This document shows positions 1 to 5,964 of a stretch of 64,000 bases of DNA, piece after piece. The first letter of the stretch is position 1. Each line of letters starts with the position of its first letter. Source of the DNA: CAMDTE01 sp034679985 (GTDB lineage Bacteria > Bacteroidota > Bacteroidia > Flavobacteriales > Schleiferiaceae). Below the pieces are notes generated by a model. That model was given only the letters and a program-made list of their open reading frames with translations, ran no database searches and had not been told where the DNA came from. Location: positions 1 to 64,000 of the forward strand of contig JAXITR010000003.1 in assembly GCA_034679985.1 (NCBI GenBank), read 5' to 3'. Position numbers and translations under genes: made by a program.

Positions 1-50
1 GCGATTTCCAGGTCTTTAGCTTCGTATAAATCGGTTCTAGTAACGCCCAT
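1..50 (-). CDS. N-terminus of a possible ArsR-family regulator (partial)
   Basis: Only the first 16-17 codons are present; the gene runs leftward off the window from an ATG at 50. The peptide begins MGVTRTDLYEAKDLEIA. This resembles the start of Bacteroidota ArsR-type winged-helix regulators, which often begin MGVTKxxLF before the helix-turn-helix domain. That resemblance is from memory and the DNA-binding domain is outside the window, so the call is tentative. An imperfect palindrome lies just upstream at 72-83, which would suit an autoregulated repressor. Confidence 0.35.
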   Translation of the reverse strand, partial: MGVTRTDLYEAKDLEI

Positions 51-71
51 GGCCTGCCTTTATTGTAATAA

Positions 72-83
72 CGCAATATTACG
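72..83. promoter_or_regulatory. Imperfect palindrome, possible operator
   Basis: CGCAATATTACG reads as CGY-AATATT-RCG with five of six base pairs complementary. It lies 22 bp upstream of the ATG of the minus-strand gene at the left edge. AT-centred palindromes of this sort are typical ArsR/SmtB operators, but the function here is inferred only from position. Confidence 0.3.
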
Positions 84-211
84 ATGAATTGGGATTCAGA
101 TTGGTTTTCGAAGTTGTTTTTTGGCCTTTTTTTGGAGATTTAACCAAACGTTAAATTGGGTTCGGTTGGGTTGGGGCAAGGTTGGGTGTGCGCCGATGAA
201 CCGTCGGGGCG

Positions 212-219
212 TACCTTTG
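212..219 (+). promoter_or_regulatory. Bacteroidota -7 box (TACCTTTG)
   Basis: This is an exact TAnnTTTG match 29 nt upstream of the ATG at 249. Its position argues for that start over an upstream in-frame ATG at 156, which would lie before the promoter. Confidence 0.55.
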
Positions 220-248
220 CACTGCACGTAAAAAAATACCCCAATTGC

Positions 249-617
249 ATGAAACGCAAGGCCATCGAAGTAAAGTACCGCAAGACCTCTGAGTCTTTTC
301 CGGAGTATTTGAAGTACGAAGTGACCATCCTCAACGAGGACGGCACCACGGAGGTGGTACCTGCTTACGGCAAGGATTTGCAGGATGCCTTGGACCGTTT
401 GGTGACCCGCGAAAAGGCCGAGAAGGTTAAGAAAACGGTGGTCAAAGTGCCTTGGGGCGTTTGGGCCATCTTGTGGTTTTCCTACCTGGGCGCGTTGACG
501 TATTGGTACGAAAAAAGTAAGCAGGCGTACGTTTTGGTGGCCGGCATTGTGGGCATTGTGGTGATCGCGGGCCTGGTGTATGCGTGGTTGAACAACGCCA
601 CCAAGAGCAACAAGTAG
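249..617 (+). CDS. Small membrane protein of unknown function
   Basis: A 122-residue protein beginning MKRKAIEVKYRK. The first 70 residues are soluble and charged. Two hydrophobic segments follow, roughly residues 74-88 (WGVWAILWFSYLGALTYWY) and 96-113 (YVLVAGIVGIVVIAGLVYAW), and a short lysine-containing tail. This predicts an inner-membrane protein with a cytoplasmic N-terminal domain. I do not recognise a family. The start at 249 is preferred because a TACCTTTG promoter box lies at 212-219 and the longer frame from 156 would begin upstream of it. The gene converges on tcdA with a gap of only 49 bp. Confidence 0.65.
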   Translation: MKRKAIEVKYRKTSESFPEYLKYEVTILNEDGTTEVVPAYGKDLQDALDRLVTREKAEKVKKTVVKVPWGVWAILWFSYLGALTYWYEKSKQAYVLVAGIVGIVVIAGLVYAWLNNATKSNK

Positions 618-666
618 CAGTCGTTTGGCGGCTTCCAGCGGGGTAAGCTCGTTCTTCGCGCTGGGA

Positions 667-1398
667 TCAAATGGACGCCAACTTGCGCACCGCGTAGGCG
701 GCCGCGTGCAGCCCAAAGGCTGCGGGAATCCAGGCGCTGGTTCCGTAGTAGGACTTTTTGAATTTGGTGCCGTCGGTCAGGGCAATGGACTGTTTATCCG
801 GCAGTTCCGTGGAATGCACGCACGGAAAATTGGGTTTTAACTGGTACTCCTTGCGCAGCCGCTTCCGAACGTGGGCCGCAAAAGGGCAGTTTTGAACGCG
901 ATCCAGCCGACCCACCTTGATTTGCTCGGGGTCCACCTTTCCCCCGGCGCCCATGGCGCTGACGAAGGGGATTTGCGCGGCGAGGGCCGTAACGAGAAAG
1001 TTCAGTTTGGGTTGGACGGAGTCGATGCAATCCAGGGCAAAGTCCACCGGTTGGCTCAGGAGCAATTCCCGCATGGCTTCTGGCTCCAAAAACGTATCGA
1101 TGGCCGTCACCTGGAGTTCCGGATTGATGTCCAATACGCGGTCCCGCATCAGCCACGCCTTCTTTTGGCCGTGGGTGCTGGACAACGCTTGCAATTGCCG
1201 GTTTCGGTTGGTGGGGTCCACCACATCTCCGTCCACCAGGGTCAGGCGTCCCACGCCGGACCGTGCCAGAAATTCCACCGCAAAACTACCGACGCCCCCC
1301 AGGCCCACCACCAGCACGTGCGCGGCCTGCAGCCGCGCCAAAGCGTCGTCCCCCAGCAACAAAGCGGAACGTTCCAACCAGGGGGGAGTTGCGGTCAT
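667..1398 (-). CDS. tcdA: tRNA threonylcarbamoyladenosine dehydratase (TcdA/CsdL)
   Basis: A 243-residue ThiF/E1-like adenylating enzyme. The N-terminus MTATPPWLERSALLLGDDA is followed by the nucleotide-binding loop VVGLGGVGSFAVEFLARSG near residues 30-48 and the acidic turn LVDGDVVDPTNRNRQ. TcdA cyclises t6A37 in ANN-decoding tRNAs in an ATP-dependent reaction. Length and order of motifs fit the family. The start at 1398 was chosen over an upstream in-frame ATG at 1440 because homology begins here and a TAATTTTG box lies 24 nt upstream at 1423-1430. Confidence 0.9.
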   Translation of the reverse strand: MTATPPWLERSALLLGDDALARLQAAHVLVVGLGGVGSFAVEFLARSGVGRLTLVDGDVVDPTNRNRQLQALSSTHGQKKAWLMRDRVLDINPELQVTAIDTFLEPEAMRELLLSQPVDFALDCIDSVQPKLNFLVTALAAQIPFVSAMGAGGKVDPEQIKVGRLDRVQNCPFAAHVRKRLRKEYQLKPNFPCVHSTELPDKQSIALTDGTKFKKSYYGTSAWIPAAFGLHAAAYAVRKLASI

Positions 1399-1422
1399 GA
1401 GGCAGCAGGTAAGGTGAGGGCG

Positions 1423-1430
1423 CAAAATTA
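1423..1430 (-). promoter_or_regulatory. -7 box of tcdA (TAATTTTG)
   Basis: Exact TAnnTTTG match on the minus strand, 24 nt upstream of the tcdA start. Confidence 0.5.
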
Positions 1431-1466
1431 ACCGAAACAATCCCCCGCCCCAAGCGTTTAACCAAC

Positions 1467-1964
1467 ATGTCCCAAGACTCCTTCTACGCCCTGTCTGCAG
1501 AAACCCTGCAAGGCCAACCGTTTTCCTTCGACCAACTCCGCGGCAAGGTGGTTTTGGTGGTCAACACCGCCAGCAAGTGTGGCCTCACCCCGCAGTACGA
1601 AGGGCTGGAAGCCCTCTACCGCACCTACAAGGATCGCGGCCTGGTGATCTTGGGATTTCCCTGCAACCAGTTTGGCAAACAGGAGCCGGGCAACGCACAA
1701 GCCATCTCCGAAGGGTGCCTCATCAACTACGGCGTAAGTTTTCCCATGATGGCCAAGATCGACGTCAACGGCGCCAACACCCATCCGGTGTACCAACACC
1801 TCAAAGCGCGCCAAAAGGGCATCTTGGGCGGAACCATCGTGTGGAATTTTGCCAAGTTTTTGGTGGACCGCAACGGCCAAGTGGTCAAGCGCTTTTTCCC
1901 CACCAGCCAGCCGGCTTCCCTCGCGGCGGATGTGGAGCGGTTGTTGGGAAGTCAACCGAGTTAA
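1467..1964 (+). CDS. Glutathione peroxidase family protein
   Basis: A 165-residue thioredoxin-fold peroxidase of the GPx/BtuE family, usually reducing hydroperoxides with thioredoxin in bacteria. The peroxidatic cysteine is C38 in NTASKCGLTPQ. The second family motif FPCNQFGKQEPG is at residues 64-75 and the WNF(A)KF block is present near residue 130. It is a Cys enzyme, not a selenoprotein, and C66 in FPCNQF is the position of the resolving cysteine in related enzymes. It has no signal peptide, so is cytoplasmic. It converges with hicB, and the two stop codons overlap (1961-1964). Confidence 0.92.
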   Translation: MSQDSFYALSAETLQGQPFSFDQLRGKVVLVVNTASKCGLTPQYEGLEALYRTYKDRGLVILGFPCNQFGKQEPGNAQAISEGCLINYGVSFPMMAKIDVNGANTHPVYQHLKARQKGILGGTIVWNFAKFLVDRNGQVVKRFFPTSQPASLAADVERLLGSQPS

Positions 1965-2299
1965 ACCGTTCCCATTGACTCCTCCAGCGAGCGTTCAACC
2001 AATTTGTTTAGCGTGGTATGCTCTTGCTGCGCGCGGATGGCAAGTTTTCGATGCAGTTCCGGGTTAATCCGAACATTGAAAACCCCTTTGTAGGACTTTT
2101 CTGGTTGTTTCCCCATGTGCGCACACGTTTCCAAGTACGCCTCAATAGCCTCTTGGAATGACTTTTTGAGTTCGGTTAACGAATCGCCATCAAAGGCAAC
2201 TAAGTCGTTTATTCCCAGAACACGCCCGTACAGAACGTCGTCCTCCGCACTGTAGTTGACTTCTGCTTCGTAGTTTTTGTACACGAGATTTTTAGCCAT
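1961..2299 (-). CDS. hicB: HicB-family antitoxin
   Basis: A 112-residue protein beginning MAKNLVYKNYEAEVNYSAED. Residues 1-62 match the partial RNase-H-like fold of HicB, with the YGRVLGINDLVAFDGDS signature. Residues 73-106 (FNVRINPELHRKLAIRAQQE onwards) form a ribbon-helix-helix DNA-binding domain. HicB neutralises HicA and represses its own promoter. The start at 2299 overlaps the end of hicA by 8 bp, indicating translational coupling. An in-frame ATG at 2326 inside hicA is less likely. The DNA-binding tail fits with the palindromic operator at 2549-2564. Confidence 0.85.
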   Translation of the reverse strand: MAKNLVYKNYEAEVNYSAEDDVLYGRVLGINDLVAFDGDSLTELKKSFQEAIEAYLETCAHMGKQPEKSYKGVFNVRINPELHRKLAIRAQQEHTTLNKLVERSLEESMGTV

Positions 2300-2534
2300 G
2301 TCTTTTGGAGATTTCTCGGAGAACATAATCGATAGCCCAGCGTTTGAGCGTTTTCTGCGGATGAGGTTCGTGTAGAATCAAGACTTGCCCGTCGGGGTGT
2401 ATGAATTTACGTGCAGAACCGCTTCCTCGAAAAAGTTCAAAACCGAGACCTGAAAGTACGGTTACCAATTCGTCCCAGGTAAAATCCTTCGGCCGGCTAA
2501 GAAGCCGACGGAGTAATTTTTCAGCACGACTCAT
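2292..2534 (-). CDS. hicA: HicA-family toxin (mRNA interferase), GSGS subclass
   Basis: An 80-residue dsRBD-fold protein placed first in the operon, before hicB. It carries the helix-strand pattern of HicA, then GSGSARKFIHPDG (residues 37-49) and HEPHP (55-59). In well-studied HicA toxins the catalytic His sits directly after the Gly-Ser pair. Here that place is Ser/Ala, as in a large GSGS-RKF subclass, and conserved histidines occur later at H46, H55 and H58. RNA cleavage activity is inferred from family and partner, not shown by the canonical residue. Confidence 0.82.
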   Translation of the reverse strand: MSRAEKLLRRLLSRPKDFTWDELVTVLSGLGFELFRGSGSARKFIHPDGQVLILHEPHPQKTLKRWAIDYVLREISKRHG

Positions 2535-2548
2535 TGCAACTAACTTTC

Positions 2549-2564
2549 AGTTACAAATGTAACT
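2549..2564. promoter_or_regulatory. hicAB operator palindrome overlapping the -7 box
   Basis: AGTTACA-AA-TGTAACT is a perfect 7-bp inverted repeat. It contains the minus-strand -7 box TACATTTG (2554-2561), which lies 19 nt upstream of hicA. A third TAACT half-site sits at 2541-2545. Binding by the HicB ribbon-helix-helix domain would block the promoter. The site also overlaps the last codon of the upstream hydrolase gene. Confidence 0.6.
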
Positions 2565-3472
2565 CAATTTACCCGCGCCACAAAATCCAAGATGGCGTCG
2601 CCCCAGTTCTGGGCACCCCAGCCGCCGCGAATGTTGTGGCCCACGCCGGCCAGCAGGTGCGCGCGCTTGAAGCGCCCTTGGTGCGCTGCGTATAAATTTT
2701 TGGCGTTGTCGATGGGCGCTACGTCGTCGTCCATTCCGTGCATCCACAAAAGTGCACCCGGATAGCGCGCCATGTTGCCGTCCACGTCAAAAGCGTAGTC
2801 CGTGGCCAACGACGACGGTACGCTCAGGCCCACCGCATCCTGAAAAAAAGCGTCCGAATTGGACTGCGGGCACTCCAAAACCAACTTGTCAATCTTCAGC
2901 GGACCGCCCTGTTCGCCGGCTTCCTGAGCTCCGGGCAACGTGCCCAAAGAGTTGCCAAAAACCACCAGTCGGTCGCTGGTTAGGCCGCGGTCTTTCAGCC
3001 ACTGCAGGGCCGCGTGCAGGTCCTGGCGCATGCTGGCGGTGCCGGTCGACGGTCCCTCCGAGTTGCCAAATCCGCGGTAGTCGTAGCACATCACGCCGTA
3101 CCGATGGTGACCGCCGAGGTTGGCCATCTGCCGCAGCGCGTTCCAAAACGCGTTCATGGAATTCGCGTTGCCGTGTAAATAAAGGATCACGGTGTCGGTG
3201 GCAATGTCCGCCGGGTTGCCCACGTACAAGCCCTTAAGGGTGGCCGCCGGAACGTTGTTGGCCGCGTCTGCCAGGGATTGAAGGTCCATTTGGTGGATGT
3301 TGGCAGGTTCCACGTAGTACGGGTCCGACGGATCGCCCGCAGGAAAATCATAGGGCTCTGGGGCTCCGCGCAGCAAGGCCAAATCCACGTCGCATCCGGT
3401 GCTGGTGAGAAGTAAAGCGGTTGCGGCCGCAGCCGCGGCCGTGGTGCGCAATGGGGTTAAGTAGCGGGTCAT
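2564..3472 (-). CDS. Alpha/beta-hydrolase lipoprotein
   Basis: A 302-residue protein with an N-terminal lipoprotein signal ending LLLTSTGC, giving lipidated C27. The alpha/beta-hydrolase core follows: oxyanion strand LYLHGNANS, nucleophile elbow VVFGNSLGT (GxSxG serine), acid WMHGMDDDVAP and catalytic histidine GVGHNIRGG. The closest general type is the serine aminopeptidase/BAAT-like S9-S33 group; the substrate cannot be read. The start at 3472 was taken because the signal peptide begins there, and the ATGA overlap with the upstream lipoprotein gene (3469-3472) indicates one transcript. Confidence 0.8.
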   Translation of the reverse strand: MTRYLTPLRTTAAAAAATALLLTSTGCDVDLALLRGAPEPYDFPAGDPSDPYYVEPANIHQMDLQSLADAANNVPAATLKGLYVGNPADIATDTVILYLHGNANSMNAFWNALRQMANLGGHHRYGVMCYDYRGFGNSEGPSTGTASMRQDLHAALQWLKDRGLTSDRLVVFGNSLGTLPGAQEAGEQGGPLKIDKLVLECPQSNSDAFFQDAVGLSVPSSLATDYAFDVDGNMARYPGALLWMHGMDDDVAPIDNAKNLYAAHQGRFKRAHLLAGVGHNIRGGWGAQNWGDAILDFVARVN

Positions 3473-4131
3473 GGGATGCGGTAGGCTAAGGTGAAGTACA
3501 GGCCGCGCGCACCGGTACCCAGAAAGGTGGGGACGGTTTGCTGCGGCACCATGAAGGTCCGGGTGGGGTTCAGCCATTTGGCCTCAACGCCCGCTTCTAA
3601 ATGCTTCCCAATCCACCGAAGTCCCCCGTGCAAATTGGGGTGGAGCAGGGTGCCTTGGCTAAATTCGGCCAGTCGGTAGGTGGGGTCCACCCACAGGTCC
3701 GTGCCGGCGTAGGGTTTGAAACCCAGCGGCAGGGACCAAACGGTGTGGAACCCGGCGTTGGGGTAAATGCGGGTAGCGCCGTCGCGGAGACCCACCAACA
3801 GGGTGCCGCCGCCAAAAGCATTCACTTCCGGTTTCCAGCTGCCCACGCCGCCGCCCGCGCTCACCCGACGCAAACTTCCGGCGTCCAGGTGCAGGGTTTG
3901 AAAAGCTGCGCTGACCACCTGCATACCCACGTAATCCGTGCGTTTTTCGGTGGCGCCGTGCGCCGCGTAGACGGAGATCAACGGGAGTCGATCCGTGTTG
4001 ATTTGCGGGCCGCCCAAAGCGCCCCCCACGCGCCATTCGCCGGCGTCCAGCGGGGCCACCACGCGCGCCGCATTGCACCCGGTCAAGAGCGCTGCGGCCG
4101 CCAGGCCCAGGAGTAGATTTTTGTGCTTCAC
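3469..4131 (-). CDS. Putative outer-membrane-associated lipoprotein, unknown
   Basis: A 220-residue protein with a clear lipoprotein signal (MKHKNLLLGLAAAALLTGC, lipidated C19). The remainder alternates short hydrophobic and glycine-rich stretches and ends in an aromatic strand, LYFTLAYRIP, as in small beta-barrel or barrel-like outer-membrane proteins. I recognise no named family. It is translationally coupled to the downstream alpha/beta-hydrolase lipoprotein by a 4-bp overlap, so the pair may act together at the envelope. Confidence 0.65.
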   Translation of the reverse strand: MKHKNLLLGLAAAALLTGCNAARVVAPLDAGEWRVGGALGGPQINTDRLPLISVYAAHGATEKRTDYVGMQVVSAAFQTLHLDAGSLRRVSAGGGVGSWKPEVNAFGGGTLLVGLRDGATRIYPNAGFHTVWSLPLGFKPYAGTDLWVDPTYRLAEFSQGTLLHPNLHGGLRWIGKHLEAGVEAKWLNPTRTFMVPQQTVPTFLGTGARGLYFTLAYRIP

Positions 4132-4193
4132 CCAGGCAAGTTATCGATTTTTTGGCCCGACACGTTTTGCACTGGAGAACTTAAATACTTGCT

Positions 4194-4216
4194 TTTGGCA
4201 AAAAGCGCATGCCAAA
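4194..4216. repeat. Inverted repeat TTTGGCA-N9-TGCCAAA
   Basis: Two perfect 7-bp arms at 4194-4200 and 4210-4216 separated by 9 bp. They lie between the end of fhs and the start of the lipoprotein gene. The repeat is not followed by a T-run on either strand, so a protein-binding site is as likely as a terminator. Confidence 0.35.
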
Positions 4217-4259
4217 CTTTTTCTTTACGGATTTCTGCAAATGAGCGGCTAAACGCCAC

Positions 4260-5894
4260 TCAAAACAACCCGCTCACCGTGCCGTCGGGCGCCACGGTCA
4301 TGCCTTCCGCGGCGGGCACCTCCGGCAGGCCGGGCATGCGCATCATCGCCCCGGTGATGGGCACCACAAAGCCCGCGCCGGCCGCAACTTCTACCTCGCG
4401 CACGGTCAGGGTAAAACCGGTGGGTCGCCCCAGAAGGGATTCGTCGTCGGACAAACTCTTTTGCGTTTTGGCCATGCAGATGGGGAAGGAACCCATGCCC
4501 AGCGCCGTCAGGCGGTCCAGTTGGCTCGACGCCAGTGGCGTGTAGGCCACGTCGGCCGCACCGTACCATCGGGTGGCAATGTTCTCAATCTTGGATTTCA
4601 ACGGGGCGTCCAAATCGTACAACCAGTTCACCGGTTTTTCGGGTGTTTGGGCGGCGTCCACCACCGCGCGGGCCAAATCCGCTGCACCGGCACCCCCTTG
4701 GGCCCAAGCGCGGGAAACGGCAAAACCTACCCCCAATTTTTCGCAGGCCGAGCGCACCAATTCGTAGTCTGCGGGGTTGTCTTGCGCAAAGGCGTTGAGG
4801 GCCACCACCACCGGCAAGCCCAAAGACAGCAGGTTTTCGGCGTGTTTTTCCATATTCGGCAAGCCTGCCGCCAGATCGCCGCGGCCGTGGTACTGCAAAG
4901 CTCGCACGGTGGCCACCAAAACGGCCGCCCGCGGGCGCAAGCCCGCGGCGCGGGCCTTGATGTGCATGAATTTCTCTGCGCCCAGGTCTGCGCCAAAGCC
5001 CGCCTCAGTTACCACCCAATCCGCGTAGCTCAGCGCCATGCGCGTGGCCAGCAACGTGTTGGTTCCCTGCGCAATGTTGGCAAACGGGCCGCCGTGGAGG
5101 ATGGCCGGATTGCCCTCCAAGGTTTGTACCAAGTTGGGACGGATGGCGTCCTTCATCAGCAGGGTCATGGCCTCGTTCGCGTTCAGCATGGACGCATACA
5201 CGGGCTCGCGGTCCCAGGTGTCGCCCACGTAAATGCGCCCCATGCGCTCCTTCAAATCCTCCAAACTTTGGCTTTGGCACAGAATGGCCATGATTTCCGA
5301 CGCCGCCGTGATGTTGAACCCGCCTTCGCGCGGTACCCCACCGTTTTTGCCGCCCAATCCCAGCACAATCTGGCGCAGGGCACGGTCGTTCGTATCCATG
5401 ACCCGCTTCCAAGAAATAGTGCGGGGATCTAGACGCAAGGACCGTTTTTTGGACTGCAAGTTGTTGTCGATCAACGCGGCCAGCAGGTTGTTGGCCTTCT
5501 CCACCGCGGAAAAATCGCCCGTAAAGTGCAGGTTGATGTCTTCCATGGGGATGACCTGAGAATGCCCGCCTCCCGTGGCGCCGCCTTTGATGCCAAATAC
5601 GGGTCCCAACGACGGTTCCCGCAAGGCCGCCGCACTTTTCAACCCAATGTGGGCCAAACCGTCCGTCAAGCCCACCGTGACGGTGGTTTTTCCCTCGCCC
5701 GCCGGGGTGGGGGAGATCGCCGTGACCAGCACCAAATTCGCTTGTTTTTCGCGCTCAGGATTCAGCAATTCCAAGGGCAATTTGGCCTTGTTCTTGCCGT
5801 AGTATTCCAGGGCGTCCGCAGGAATGCCGATGCGGGCCGCTGCTTCCGAGAGGGCGCGCGGCTGCGCCGCGCGCGCGATTTCCAAATCCGTCAT
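4260..5894 (-). CDS. fhs: Formate--tetrahydrofolate ligase
   Basis: A 544-residue enzyme that makes 10-formyl-THF from formate, THF and ATP. It shows the family start MTDLEIARAAQPRALSEAA, the P-loop region TPAGEGKTTVTVGLTDGL near residues 62-79, the block REPSLGPVFGIKGGATGGG and the C-terminal ITGAMMRMPGLPEVPAA. Length matches the family. It feeds the cytoplasmic one-carbon pool. A near-consensus -7 box (GACCTTTG, 5899-5906) is only 4 nt before the start, suggesting a leaderless transcript. Confidence 0.96.
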   Translation of the reverse strand: MTDLEIARAAQPRALSEAAARIGIPADALEYYGKNKAKLPLELLNPEREKQANLVLVTAISPTPAGEGKTTVTVGLTDGLAHIGLKSAAALREPSLGPVFGIKGGATGGGHSQVIPMEDINLHFTGDFSAVEKANNLLAALIDNNLQSKKRSLRLDPRTISWKRVMDTNDRALRQIVLGLGGKNGGVPREGGFNITAASEIMAILCQSQSLEDLKERMGRIYVGDTWDREPVYASMLNANEAMTLLMKDAIRPNLVQTLEGNPAILHGGPFANIAQGTNTLLATRMALSYADWVVTEAGFGADLGAEKFMHIKARAAGLRPRAAVLVATVRALQYHGRGDLAAGLPNMEKHAENLLSLGLPVVVALNAFAQDNPADYELVRSACEKLGVGFAVSRAWAQGGAGAADLARAVVDAAQTPEKPVNWLYDLDAPLKSKIENIATRWYGAADVAYTPLASSQLDRLTALGMGSFPICMAKTQKSLSDDESLLGRPTGFTLTVREVEVAAGAGFVVPITGAMMRMPGLPEVPAAEGMTVAPDGTVSGLF

Positions 5895-5964
5895 GACCCA
5901 AAGGTCGGGAAGAATGTCTTTTGAAATCCGGACCGTTCTCCGCCTTGAGCGAAGATTCTGCGAA

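Noticed and set aside
1..13. 13-bp match GCGATTTCCAGGT shared with 8323-8335
   Set aside because: Matches of this length are expected by chance in a 64-kb window and the two contexts are unrelated.
4194..4216. Sigma-54 promoter for the lipoprotein gene (TGGCATG...TTTTTGC on the minus strand)
   Set aside because: The GG to GC distance is 14 bp, not the required 12.
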